Shown: positions 10,724 to 23,000 of the stretch, piece by piece
Layout of the letters: each line of letters starts with the position of its first letter
Numbering within the stretch: the stretch's first letter is position 1
Source of the DNA: Himantopus leucocephalus
Lineage: Eukaryota > Chordata > Aves > Charadriiformes > Recurvirostridae
Direction: 5' to 3'
Assembly (NCBI GenBank): GCA_003993805.1
Contig: RSEF01000004.1
Span: 75,799,670-75,863,669 of the forward strand
Length of the DNA stretch: 64,000 nucleotides
The notes under the pieces: model-generated
The model's input: the letters and a program-made list of their open reading frames with translations, nothing else
Told to the model about the DNA's origin: nothing
Database searches by the model: none
Made by a program: the position numbers and the translations under genes

Positions 10724-13398
10724 CAAAGCCCAGGGCTGCAGGCTTGTACAGATCCAGAAAGCTTCCCCTGCCCTGGGTACAGCTCATCAGTGCCCAAACT
10801 GAAGGCACTGCCCCAGCCCTTCCTTTGTCTGTGCTTGTCCCCAGCTTGGGACCCCACATACCTGGGGATCTCACCAGCCAAGTAACACAGCTGGCCTGGC
10901 CACTGCAGTGCATCCATCCACACTGCGGTTTAAGATCAAATACAACCGGGGCCACAGGCGGAGGCTGCACAGTCCACCCCATGTGCCATAGGTTTGTAGC
11001 ACCAGTTGTTCTCTGCCTACTTAGGCTGCTGAGGGAGTGTTTTACATTAATCTTACATGTCCTACAGCTCTTGCTTCAGCATTTTTCTTTCGAGAAGCTT
11101 TTGTCTTTAGCATGCAGGAAGATGACGCACACCCCAACATGCTATGCCCCCTACTGCTCTATCTTCTGGCAAAGCTGCTGCTGCTGGGTGGCCTGTCTTA
11201 TCTTGACCCTCAGTCCACAGCAATCACACAGAGGCTGGATACTACAAACAAGTCAGTCTCAGAAGCGCTGACCAACATCATCTAACCGGGCAGCGAGCAG
11301 TCTGGGTCAGGAGCTTGTGAAAAGCCATTTGCTTTGAAGCTCAGGCTGCAACGCAGTGCAGGAAACCATGCATGGCCTGTGGTTAAGTCAAAAGCCACGT
11401 GTTCATAATTTACAGTTACCAAACCAGATTCCATTTGCCCACAAGCTTCATCCTTCTACCTGTTCTGCCAGAACTGATGGTGCAGCTGAACTTGACACCC
11501 TACAGGAACCGTGAATCCACACACTCAAAAGACTCCTTCAAGGGAGGATGTTCCACATAGAAAGGCTCTTACTGGGAATTGCATGGTGAACAGGTGCCCC
11601 AGTCTTCCATTCTGTTTCTCATCCTCCTGCTCTTTTCTTTTCATCAATGTGTAAAAGAGAGCAATAGCACATGGGAGCTATTCCCTTTCAGCTTTGTTCT
11701 GCTTGAGTACAGGAGTACACAATCTCCCCACGCTATTTCAATTTAACCTTCCCTCTTACCTTCTTCTCTTCACATCTCCCTACTGCCTCTTCATAAATGA
11801 AGGAAAGGAGGTCCTTGTGTGCTGAGGGGCATGGGAAGGAGAAAAGAGGAACCTTTGCAATAGCAGGGTGAGGGAGTAGTGAGTAAGGTTCCTGCTTGAT
11901 TTCTCTTCTCAGATCTTGCCACATTGAAACTTATCACAGAAACCTCAGAGACTCTCAACATACTTCCAGGGACAAAAATAAGACGACAAAGCCCACAATT
12001 TTAAGAGACTGGTAATGTTGTCTTCGGATTTAATGAACGAAAAGTTTCTTTAATCAGAAAAAGACAGATTAATAGACTTTTCTGCCACAAGGTCAGGTGG
12101 AAATGGACTGGTGATCAATTCATGTACCAATGAGTGTCATTGTCTTAAGAAGTTCTGCTTTCCTTTTGAGAATCAGTTCAGATTTGCAACATGCCAAATG
12201 CACTGTTTTAGCACATTTAACATGCATGAAAAAAGTCTATAATACTATATATTTATTTTAAGGCTTTAATTTGTCCTCAGCTTTTATTTTCAGAAGGAAA
12301 GGACAGTGGGAGTTGATATGTACGGAATTTTCATGCAATGTGACAAAGCTGATTGCACTGAAGTCAATAGTGAGATGCCCTTTACAATTATTACTACATT
12401 CAGTAGCACCTAGGGTCCTATTTAGGAGTATGGACTGCATTATTCAAGGCACCAAATAAATGTGTATCAATAAAAACTTGTCTCATCTTTGGTTACTGTA
12501 TGAGAAATGGAAACAAAAGCAGAAGGCGTGAACAAGCACTTTCTGCAAAAACAAATAACCTCTTTTTAGCTTTCTACTCTAAAGGGCTAGGATTTGATTA
12601 ACGGCATACTCTATTTCCTCAGTACCCTTCTTATTACTTTATTTTAAAATTAATTTTCTATGCCACACAGATTGACTTCAGTATGAACGATTCAGATGCT
12701 GCCTTTGACTATGCACAGCCAAGAAAAACTGACGTGACAGCCACAGAACGTGGGAACTACTCCTTTCCTTGTGTCCTCTGATGATAACTCTGAAGTCTAA
12801 GGTAAAAGCAGGAACCCAGTGTTCTTTGCTTACCATGTTGGTTAACAAGGTAAGCTAGTATTTACTGGGGATGGAATGGCAAGTTTGGTCCTTTATGAAT
12901 AATTTGCTAAATTTGATCTGTGCTTGGTCTGGCAACTAGTCATTCTCCGTGGGATACCAGGAGTAATTCTGGCAAAGAAGTTTCTTTACCCAAGAAGTAC
13001 TGGGGCTGTTAGAACAACACTGGTACCCAAAACAAGCACTGAAAATGCAGAAAGCCCTTGTACTGAAGTCAACTGGTAACCTCCAAATAACCCTCTTGGG
13101 CTCTGCAAGTGCAGACAGCAGCATGCAATATAATGGAAACTTCTGCTGTAAATTGGACATGCAGAGTAATGCATTGAGTCATGGTACCATACAGTATGAC
13201 AGACTGAGATTGGGGTATATATTCAACTAATTATGCTTAGTTCAATGAGGCAACAGAAGGGTGCTGTATGTAGATATAGTATCTTAGTATGTTCATGGTA
13301 TTGAAAGGCAATTTAGTACACTTAGTATCTCTAACCTGGAGTATGACGTATAGTCCCATAGCAAATAGCTCTCCAGCAAATTCACTGTGACTTTCTTG

Positions 13399-13404
13399 TT
13401 TATT
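13399..13404 (-). promoter_or_regulatory. Candidate PGM2 polyadenylation signal (AATAAA)
   Basis: This is the first canonical AATAAA on the minus strand past the PGM2 stop, giving a 3' UTR of about 500-530 nt. Further AATAAA matches exist near 12640 and 12250-12290, so longer UTRs cannot be excluded. Confidence 0.35.
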
Positions 13405-13629
13405 TGGGCCAAAATCCCCAAGAAAGATCACTGTTTCTGAAACATTTGCCCCAAGTTTGTTAACGTCTCACTGCAGGCTTTCAGTACTTCTTGTTAACAG
13501 AAGAACTTGCTCTGCAAATCTAAACATATATAAAGTTGCATGGTATTATGAGATTACACACACACAAAAGAAATAGAAGTCCCCACAAAACAGGCTGCTT
13601 TTTCAGAAATTAGGATATTACGTACAATA

Positions 13630-13635
13630 TTTAAT
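13630..13635 (-). promoter_or_regulatory. Candidate PGM2 polyadenylation signal (ATTAAA)
   Basis: Reading the minus strand, this is the first common poly(A) hexamer variant after the PGM2 stop, giving a 3' UTR of roughly 300 nt. It was chosen by position and motif only. Confidence 0.3.
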
Positions 13636-13905
13636 TAAAACAAGTTTTGATTGAAATACATTTGCAGTCAACTCCTAGTTCATAAAGCTTTTAGTTCAAC
13701 TGATTGGGGTTTTTGGTCCTTTAAGGGTAAAGGTACTTTCCTTCCAAAATAAGATACTAGATCCAGGAGTACCCAGAATAACTCTTAATAAAATCAGAAG
13801 TCTTTTTAGTCTGAGTTCTCAGATGTTTGGTCCTAAAAATCCTTACTTCTTAAATAATGCACTTCTAATGCTGCAAAAACCAATTAAGGTAGTAATTCTG
13901 CTATT

Positions 13906-14008
13906 TTACTCAGTCTTTCGTTGAAGATTATTTTTTTCTGGTTGAAAGAAGTGTTTTTCAAGAGCGTTGACCAATTCATCTAGTTCCTTCTTCAGCTGCT
14001 CAACGTCA
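13906..14008 (-). CDS. PGM2: PGM2 coding exon 14 and stop (residues 576-609)
   Basis: 103 nt from TTTCTCAG|TGACGT to TAA (13908-13906). It encodes the C-terminal helix [20 protein letters not shown] and a short polar tail ending KTE, slightly shorter than the human tail. Confidence 0.95.
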
Positions 14009-17000
14009 CTGAGAAACAAAAAACATACAAATACAGGAAACTGTTACAGTGGAGAAGCTAAAAAGCACATTTTCAGTCTGAAGAATTTTAAGTCTGTTGC
14101 ATTGCTTTAGACAAACATTTTCAATTAATGCTAAAAGTATATACACTTGATTTCTTGTGGTAATGTACTGATGTTCACTTCCAACCGATGTGCATGAATG
14201 CACTTATGACTATGGAGAAGCATAAACCCACAGTATAATCTAAATTAAATAGAACAGCCAGTTTGAGTTCAGAAGATCTTCTATTACTAAATGTATGTGA
14301 TTAGAAATGTAACTTTTATACTTGTAATAGTATTTTGAGATGAATTTTCATCTGTGAGAAAGCACCATTTTCATTACATAAGTTAATAGTTGCTTATCTT
14401 TAAGACTGTATGATTTCCAAAGGTATCAGTCAATGATATAATTACCAAACATAAAAGGGTTTAAAACATATATAACTATATATAAAGTGTTCTAATAAGT
14501 TTAAAGCAACTATGTATGTAAAAAGAGAGTGAATGTATCTACTTTCATTTAAGGTAGGATGGCTTTTTTTATATTGTGTTTACTGAATGTGAAACCAAGT
14601 TCAAAGGAATTTCAGAGACAAGAATGCATCAACAGATTTTGCAGAATTGAAGCTTTATGCAAATACATTTGCTAAAATGATGACTGTAGTAATATTATTT
14701 GATCATGGAGAGCCCCTTCCTCACCAAAACAATACAAGAAAGCCACACAGCCCCTATTACACAGCATTTACTGCTGTAAGTGACAATACCTGTTTCCAGG
14801 AGGTGCACAAAGTTCAGAATAGTATTTGATCTTTGGTTCCGTCCCACTGGTTCTCATTGTGGCCACTCCTCCATTAGCAAAAGTGAACGTTATCATTTGG
14901 CTACTTTTACTCGTGGGAAGTATCTAGAAATAGTAAGAATAATTTTTTAGAAGCTTTGAAAGTGGCTATAAATACTGAATTCAAGACAAAACCCATGACT
15001 TGATGTAATATAATATAACTAAAGGATCAGTTAAAATTAAGCTTTGTTCTGTTTTCTTCATCATTGTGGTCTTGAGACCCCAACAGGCAAATGACAGCCT
15101 TACCCTCAACCTAGAATCTGGCAGCAGAACATTACTGCTAGGTAGCTCATTTCAAGTATAGTCAACATTTTTACTGCAAACAGAAATTGCCCTGTGATGG
15201 CATTTCGCGGGAGAAAAAGGAACACGCATTGTGGAAAACTAAAGAAGTCGAAGTCACATCTCAGTAGACAGTTTAACTTACACTTACAACAAGATAATAC
15301 AAGATTGCTGTAGCAAGACAGTGAGAGCCTCCTCCCTCTCTTTGCAGACTGTTGTCTTGGAGAGAAAAAACACCACAAAACCAAACAAAAGATCCCAACC
15401 CTCTCCCCCTCCCCCAACCTTCATTTCCTCCCAGCAAAGCAAAACAATCATCCCCAATCTAACTTACTTTAAGACTCAGGATGTAGAGAGTTTCTCCATA
15501 GAATTTTTTATATATGTGTATATACATACTGATATGATTTATATTTAATTTTAAAAATATACTTACAGCCTTTTGATCTGGCTGGCTGCTGTCATACCCA
15601 GTAGTTAGGTCCCTTATTCCAGAAACTTTAAATCTACCACAAGATTTTGGATATGTGTTTTTTCCATCAAAATTCCTAAGGTTGTCAAAAAGCTGTTGAA
15701 TAACCTTAGGATCATGGCAGATGAAATATGAAGCTTTGGTAATATGGAAGCCATATCTGTGAAGACAAAATATTAATGAATTGAAAAAGCAATGTTCTTA
15801 GAGTTGTACACCATACACATTATACAACCTTCTACAAAGCAAGAATCTATACTCATGGTCACCCAGCTGTACCATCAGTGCACCTCTTTACAGTTTTAAA
15901 AAGGCCTCAACCGCTTAATTGTCCTGTCTTACATACTTTAAAGAAACTTCTGTGCAGACACCTTTTCCTTTTAATGATTAAAAATGAGAAGTTTACTGCT
16001 AAACCACAAGAAAAAAAGATGTCATTATTGCCTTGAAGAGATCTATCCACCACAGGAAGAGAACAGACTACATCTAAGTAGCTTCCCTGACTGGATTCCA
16101 ACTGACCGTTTCTGAGTGAAACAAATTCCAGACTGTTTTTTCCAATCACACTTCAGAAGCCACTCTCCCATTAAAGTGTTTGTACTAAACCAAACTGTTC
16201 TAACATCATCTCTTTACCTCATCTGTTTGCTGCCAGGTAATACGATGCAGACTCTGCAAAGACAAATGACCTGCTGACACTGACTTTTCAAAACAGCATA
16301 TTGTTGAAAAGCATACAAGCCCGAACAGCTTGTTTAAGTGAGCTCTTACTAAAGATCAACACTTGATGAGTATCGTTGATGCCAGGGAAAATCTGAAGGG
16401 CAGAATCTTTCATTAGTACTAGGATGTTCATGCTAGAAACCTGAAAGGTTCCTTAAATTGGGTCATGTTTATACCAAAATGGGTATCTTGAATGTCAATA
16501 GTTGTTAAATCAGTCTTGAGAATCCAGCAAGCGAATTTGCAAAACCTATCCTATATTTAAAAGAAGTGACTGTGTCCTTTTCCTAATCTACATTTACTTC
16601 TTTGAGAACAGATCCCCCTTCTATACCCCCACAATAGCGTTTCTTCTGCTTCAACAGCAACTCACAAGACAAATCTGACAAAGGATAAAGTAGTAAGGAG
16701 TAGAAAACTGTAACTCTGTACTAGCCACAAGCAGACAAAAATCAAACACTCACAAAACAATCCCCCAAAACAAAATAAGAACCTCCTCCCTCCAGTTCTA
16801 GTTATCAAGCATCAATTTAATAAGGCAGATTTGTATCCTGCTCTGTATCTGTAGCGCTTCCACAGTGACTATGTGCAGTGACATCTTACTTTGAGATGCA
16901 TCTACAGACTGCTTTAAAAGTCAGAGCTTATTAAGCATGCAGTGGCGATGTACACAGCAGCCCTGTGGCACAGCTAAGTTCCACTCAGTTAAATATTCTG

Positions 17001-20000
17001 TTTCTGAGGACAACCTGAAGCAGGTGTTTACTCAATGGGTATTTAAAAAAAAACACAAGTCAGAAAAGGCTAATTCTTTGAATATACACTTCCAACTACA
17101 AGTAATTAAGGGAATTCTCACATCAGATGTTATATTTGCAGCTCTAGGCATGAAGTCCTCCTCTGTGCATTTATATTACTGTTTCTTGAACCCACCTAAA
17201 CTTCTGCCATGTACAATAGCTGATAAAGTCCACCATTTATTTATACAGTATGTTAACAAATCTTTGCCATTTGAGTCCTTCTTAAGCAGTGGATGAAACA
17301 AGCATGGCTAGTGCTGCATACAAATGAGAGATCCGAGGACTGGAAAACAAGAAATACCAGGGCTGGAGTTTTCTATGTCTCTTTGCAGGTTCCACCACTC
17401 CTTGTTAATGTGTATGAGACATGATGAGGTGGAAAGTATCTGCCAGCCTGTGCTGCTCTCTCCTTAAAACAATCCAAAACCACCACAAAAAACATGCCCT
17501 GTGCCATGAAATCCAATAGCCATCTTTGCTATTGATTTCTGTAGGTCTTTGAACACATTAAACAAGAGCAGCAGTGCCTCATATTAAAAGTTCTCAGAGG
17601 GATACCCAGTTGTATATAGCCAATAGTTACGGCCAAACAGTCACAGGACTTCTGTTTAATCAGCTAAAATCTCAGTATTCAGGAGCCGAAAGAACAATCA
17701 ACATATAGTATCCATCAAAAAAAAGACAGAGTAATACAATAAAAAGCCTAACTTTAGAGCCAAGTAGAATTAATTTCACCACAAGTAGCCCTGCAAGCGG
17801 GACAGAAGCAAGCTGGCTTCTATGCCTAGCATAAATATACCAGAGCTACTTAGATCCATTCTGCCATCAAAGTTTTTGTGCATCTGGCACATTTAAGTAG
17901 CAAGAGGCACTACAATCTCTAGAACACAGCAATACTGCTGGCCAAAACCCAGACCAATCTTCTGTAAAAGGACTGAAGAGCAGAACTTCCCAAAAGGGAG
18001 AAACCTTTCAGACAAGCAAACAAAAATACCTCAAAAATCTCATTAACTAATAGGGAATTAGTAAGGCAATATTATTATTTTTAAAATACCTTAAAATAAC
18101 ACAAAACAAAGTCATAAATATATTCATGCCCATAAGGCAGGAGCGCTTTCTAGAAGATTACTATTAACACAGAATTGTCTTAATAGTACAATAACCCAAT
18201 TTTTATTTCTTCATATACTATTGGTTACTATTGAGTCCCTATTAACCCCGGTATGTGGGATGGAGAAAATCTGAAAATCAAACAATTATAATCGAACTCA
18301 CTCATCATAGACGGCTTTCAGTTGCTGAGACAAAGACAAATTCCTGGTTGCCAAATAGCTGGCCATCTCCGCAGTTATAACAGCAGCACTGACACCATCC
18401 TTGTCCAGAACAGCAGGACAGCACATATAACCTACACAAAGAAAATTATATGTATTTGATAGATTTTTATGAGGAAATAAGATAAAATGGGGGGAAGTTA
18501 ATCAAACCAACATCTTTTAAAGGAGAAACACACATTACCATAGTACAGACATTTTAAGAGTTAAACCGTAAGTGGAAAAATTTTGTCTTCTAATCAGCGC
18601 TAATTTTGATAAGCAAGGTATTTAATGGAATTTCAAGAGAGAGACAGATTTGTATTGTATCAGTGCCAGATGCTCCCAAGTACTTTTGGAGCTCTCATGA
18701 AAGAGAAATGNCGCTAATTTTGATAAGCAAGGTATTTAATGGAATTTCAAGATAGAGACAGATTTGTATCGTATCAGTGGCAGATGCTCCCAAGTACTTT
18801 TGGAGCTCTCATGAAAGAGAAATGCCACACTGCAGGAACAATGCAAGTATAGCACTTTGTCTCAAATATGATTACCCTTACATGGTAGCATATGGTAACA
18901 CTGATAATTATCTGTGAAATTAGTCACATTTTCTCTGGTTTTCAGGTACTGAGATACTCAAGAAATAGCATTATAGCGTTACAGTTTCCTTCTCAAAAAT
19001 GCATCACTTTTATTCATGGCTTTCCAGTTTACAAGTATAATTTTGGGGAGTTTTTACTTTATTTTATTCACATTTAACTTAAAACCATCAGCTAAACATA
19101 CTTCAATTTGAAAAATGTGTTTGGTTGGTCTTTTTAAATAGCTTGCGCAGAATTTGCAGTCCAAGTCTACACAGCTGTACTACTGAAGATATATACACCT
19201 AGCTTACATCATCATACTCTGTACTAGGCAGAGATACAAAGGATTAAAACTAGTAGTATCAATCGTCCAAATGGATGGTATCGATTACTCACTGCAAATA
19301 CATACACTGTCTTGAGGGTACCTTTACGTTGCCATTTTTTGCAATAGTCCTACTGTCACTATTTTACAGTATACGGGAATATAATATTCTGTTTCTTACC
19401 TATAGCCTCCTCAAATGCAAAAAGAACAGCTTTTCCCTGGTCCATGAGCTGTTTGGCACGGTTGCCCATCCACTTAAAACCTGTCAGTGTTTCCTATAGC
19501 AGTGAGGAGAAAAAAAGGCATTAAAAACAAAAGCAATGTTTTACAAAGATATGACACTGTGTAGGTAAGCAAGTAAAAGAACATGGAATAACATGTAACA
19601 GCTTACCTCAAAGTGAAAACCTTCCTTTAGTGCAATTGCTCTCAGGATTTTGGAAGAAACAGTACTGGATAACATGTAGACATCTTTAATAGCACAAGTA
19701 TCCCTATTGTTGTTTTTCCAGCAAGTGAAGATCCACCAGCCTAAAAGAGCTCCCAACTCATTTCCAGAAAACACTTTCCATTCACCACTGGATGGGGAAA
19801 AGTAAAAAAAAAAGTAAAAAAAAAAAANAAAAAAAAAGTATATGAATTCAAAGGATAATATTGGAAAAAGAAATCTTCTGGTTCTTCTATACATGAATAT
19901 TAGCAAATAAAACCACTGCATCTGAGTTCCAAGTAACAGTGACAAGATACCATGTGTTCATTGAAAACAAACAAAAAAATTCCTCCCCCAAAGAATTCTG

Positions 20001-23000
20001 AAGCGGTTACCTTCCTCCTCCATCATACGTACCAGCTTATCCAAAGACGAAACAGTGATATTTCCAGCATATTTTAAGTAAAACAAAAATATTCAGCAGA
20101 CAAATTATAAAATCAATTATTAAGACAAGCACAGAGACACAAAAATACAGCTCTCAAATGATCAGTATTTTTAGGTGACTCAATGACAAATACCTTTTAT
20201 TTAATCACAAATACACCAATTGGTCATTGAGGAAGATTGCAAAAAATCTCAAACAGGTAAAAAAAGACTAACAGTGACGTGTTGCTAGAAAAAGAAGAAT
20301 TGAAGGAAAAAGGGAAAGACAGATGTCAAAATTGCCCCAAAAATCCCAGTCACAAAAGGGGACAAAGACAGTGCCAAACTGACAAAAATCGAGACCTACA
20401 GAAACAGTACCTGTTGTGAAAGAGAAGCAGACTCAGTCTCCTGCACTTATTGATGCCAACAGGCACAAAGCAATGCACAGCGACAACTTAGTGTAAGAGC
20501 GCTGAGAGAGTGTGCTCTAGCAGGAGTTTCTGTCAAAGAAGAAGTACAGATACTGTAGAAGCCTATATTAATATTCCATTAGTGTATGAACAGCTACAGC
20601 AGAAGTCTGAGAGGAGGACACAGGACTGAAAATTAGGATACAACTAAGACTGGCTAAACAATTAGCAAAGAGGTAACAGAATGAGAGCACCATGCTCTCA
20701 ATAGCGGTAAATACAATAAACTAACACCCCCTTCTTCAAGGGGCTGTAAGTTTTTAGACAAAAAACATAAGTGATTTTGCATTCCTGTTTTAACCCGTCA
20801 TAACTAGCACAAACAAAAGCTTTTTATGCTTTTCCCTCAACGCTGAATTGCCAACTGAGGCTGGCACAGGCCAAAAACATTAAAATAAGGATACTCCAGC
20901 TAACACTGCCAAAGATACAGCAGAGTGCCAATTAGCCCATTCTTCTTCTAAAGGCAGAGAAGCCTCCTTAGTTCATGCTGTGAGGATAACGAGTTAAAAA
21001 AAGCCCCCCAAAACCAAGATAAAACATTGCCACCTTTGAAGCTGCTACAAGACCAAAAGAGGTTATCTTGTAAGCAAAATGGATATTTGCGCTGTCTCCT
21101 TTTACTGGGTTTTGGGGAATTTGCATAACTAATTCAGGTTCAAATACTTGTGTCATCCACAATCACTGAGGACATCTAGCAGATGCCCATCTCCTCCCTT
21201 GGTTACCAAAGACTGTTGGTGTGATTTTATATCCCTCTTCTGGCTCTCACGCACCAGGAATTAATTTACACTATTTCTGCTCCTGGCCCAGCAGCAGATT
21301 TTCTGCTCCTTTCTGAGCTGAAAACCTTAAAAGTTTACTTTTGTAAAAGATTTATGGTTTCTAACTGTTCGGATTAGTTTCTGCTGTATCAAGGTAGATA
21401 AAAGAGAAACACAACGATTTGTAGATATGATACCAAGTGCAGTACTTCAGATGATTTTTATTCATCAAATATAACCACAATACAGAAATGCAAACAATTG
21501 CAGAAGTACAGGATATCAGGGGGCATGAAATAAGGGGATGGCAATATTGGGTCAGAACTATAGGTTACACATTCCATACATGTGAAAAATTTATGAGAAG
21601 CCCTGGGTTGAGCAAGTTTACCTTTTGTGATCCCATTCTTTGACAGGATATACATAGATAAATAGTGCATGTGTAGCTGGTCCTTAAAGGAGAGAGTACA
21701 AATGACTATACTGAGAAGTACCAGACACTGACAAAGCTTAAGGCGAAATGCAGGTACGTAACATATGCATAGAAGTGGGAAACAGAGCAAGGGAGGCCCA
21801 AATCATCTAATGATTAGTAAAATGTCTGCTCTACAGTATTTGAGAAAGAAGGAACTTGTATGAAAGAACAGGAATGTTCCCTATTCCTGAGATTATTATC
21901 AAGTAGTTGTTTAATAGACGCAGTATGAAAGAATGTTTATGAGTCTTCCGTGAAAAATTTCTAACTGGAACCTGACCTTTAAAAAGGTATAGCACAATCA
22001 CAACAATTCCCATGCTTCTGTGCACGCCTCAAGCACAGCAAGTGTCAAGTAGTTATTCAGGCTTCTGTACAGTGTCTAGTATTAATCACTATTTCATTTA
22101 CTGCCCCCACTGTGGTCTGCTTCATACAGTCCTCTCACATTTCTATGTGTTTTCAGTTCAAAACCAAATACTGTGACTATTCTATCTTCCTCTGCAACAC
22201 AGGTTGCAAGAATCCCCCAAATAAGCCTAGCCTTTAAGTAAAAAATATAAATGGTTTGCATTTCTTTATTACCATACCTCTCTTGTTTCTCTGCCACTGC
22301 AAGTCGATCAGCATCAGGATCATTTGCTAAAATGATTTTTGCCCCATCTTTTTCAGCCAAAGCAAAAGACAGCGTCTGCAAAAGTGGTAAGCAAGACCAG
22401 ATGAGTGTTAATACTCACAAATAATATTTTCACTTTCTTTATAGGTTTTAAATACTTTTCCCATTTAATTTAATCTCAAACACCCAAAATCATGATGTGT
22501 CTCAAAACAAACAAACATCAAGCTTGGCAGCAGTAGAGCACAGTCAGGATATTTAACTTCACCTACATCATTCTGCTTCTGCAGCCTGAATCAAAAAGCT
22601 ACTTAGACTTAACAGGATCCTTCAATAACAAAGTGTAGCAGAAATACTTGTAGCAGAAATTCTAACCACCTGTCAGGACTTCCCCTTTGGTTATTATTTT
22701 ATTTTTTCAAAGGAACTATATTACTTTGTTGTATGTACAGATGCTGCCCATTCTGTTAGACTGCAGAACAAAGTAGTTTAAAGTTATAGCTAATTACTAT
22801 CTGAGTGGTTCAAAAAGAGTTATAAATGTCAATGAAAGGATACCAGCTAACTCTTCACTAAATGTAAAGCTATGAAAACAAAAACAAAAGAGGTCTTCAA
22901 CCAATATTTATAACCATGACTACTGGCAGAAAGGAAACACTGTTTGAAAGACATTGCAACTATTAAAAAAACATCTATTTACCAGAACACCTTTTCCTTC

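Larger units (their letters stand above)
10724..13905. other. Sequence between the CR1 gap and the PGM2 stop codon, no gene seen
   Basis: The first ~600 bases (10724-11300) are more GC-rich than their surroundings and carry overlapping open frames on both strands that match nothing I recognise. The rest is AT-rich. The right part includes the PGM2 3' UTR. On the + strand two AATAAA hexamers occur at 12455-12460 and 12469-12474, but no + strand transcript is evident. Confidence 0.5.

Noticed and set aside
10388..10982. Open frames of 112 and 167 codons on the minus strand around 10.5 kb
   Set aside because: They run through the N gap; the recognisable residues are CR1 ORF2 remnants.
10744..11271. 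175-codon + strand frame
   Set aside because: It has no similarity to a known family, no splice or promoter context, and overlapping frames on the opposite strand; probably chance in GC-richer DNA.
12455..12474. Two AATAAA signals on the + strand as the end of a gene
   Set aside because: No + strand exon or open frame leads into them; AATAAA is common in AT-rich DNA.
19800..19840. Poly-A tract with single N at 19828 as a retroposon tail
   Set aside because: There is no attached element or target duplication. It is more likely a homopolymer the assembler could not resolve.
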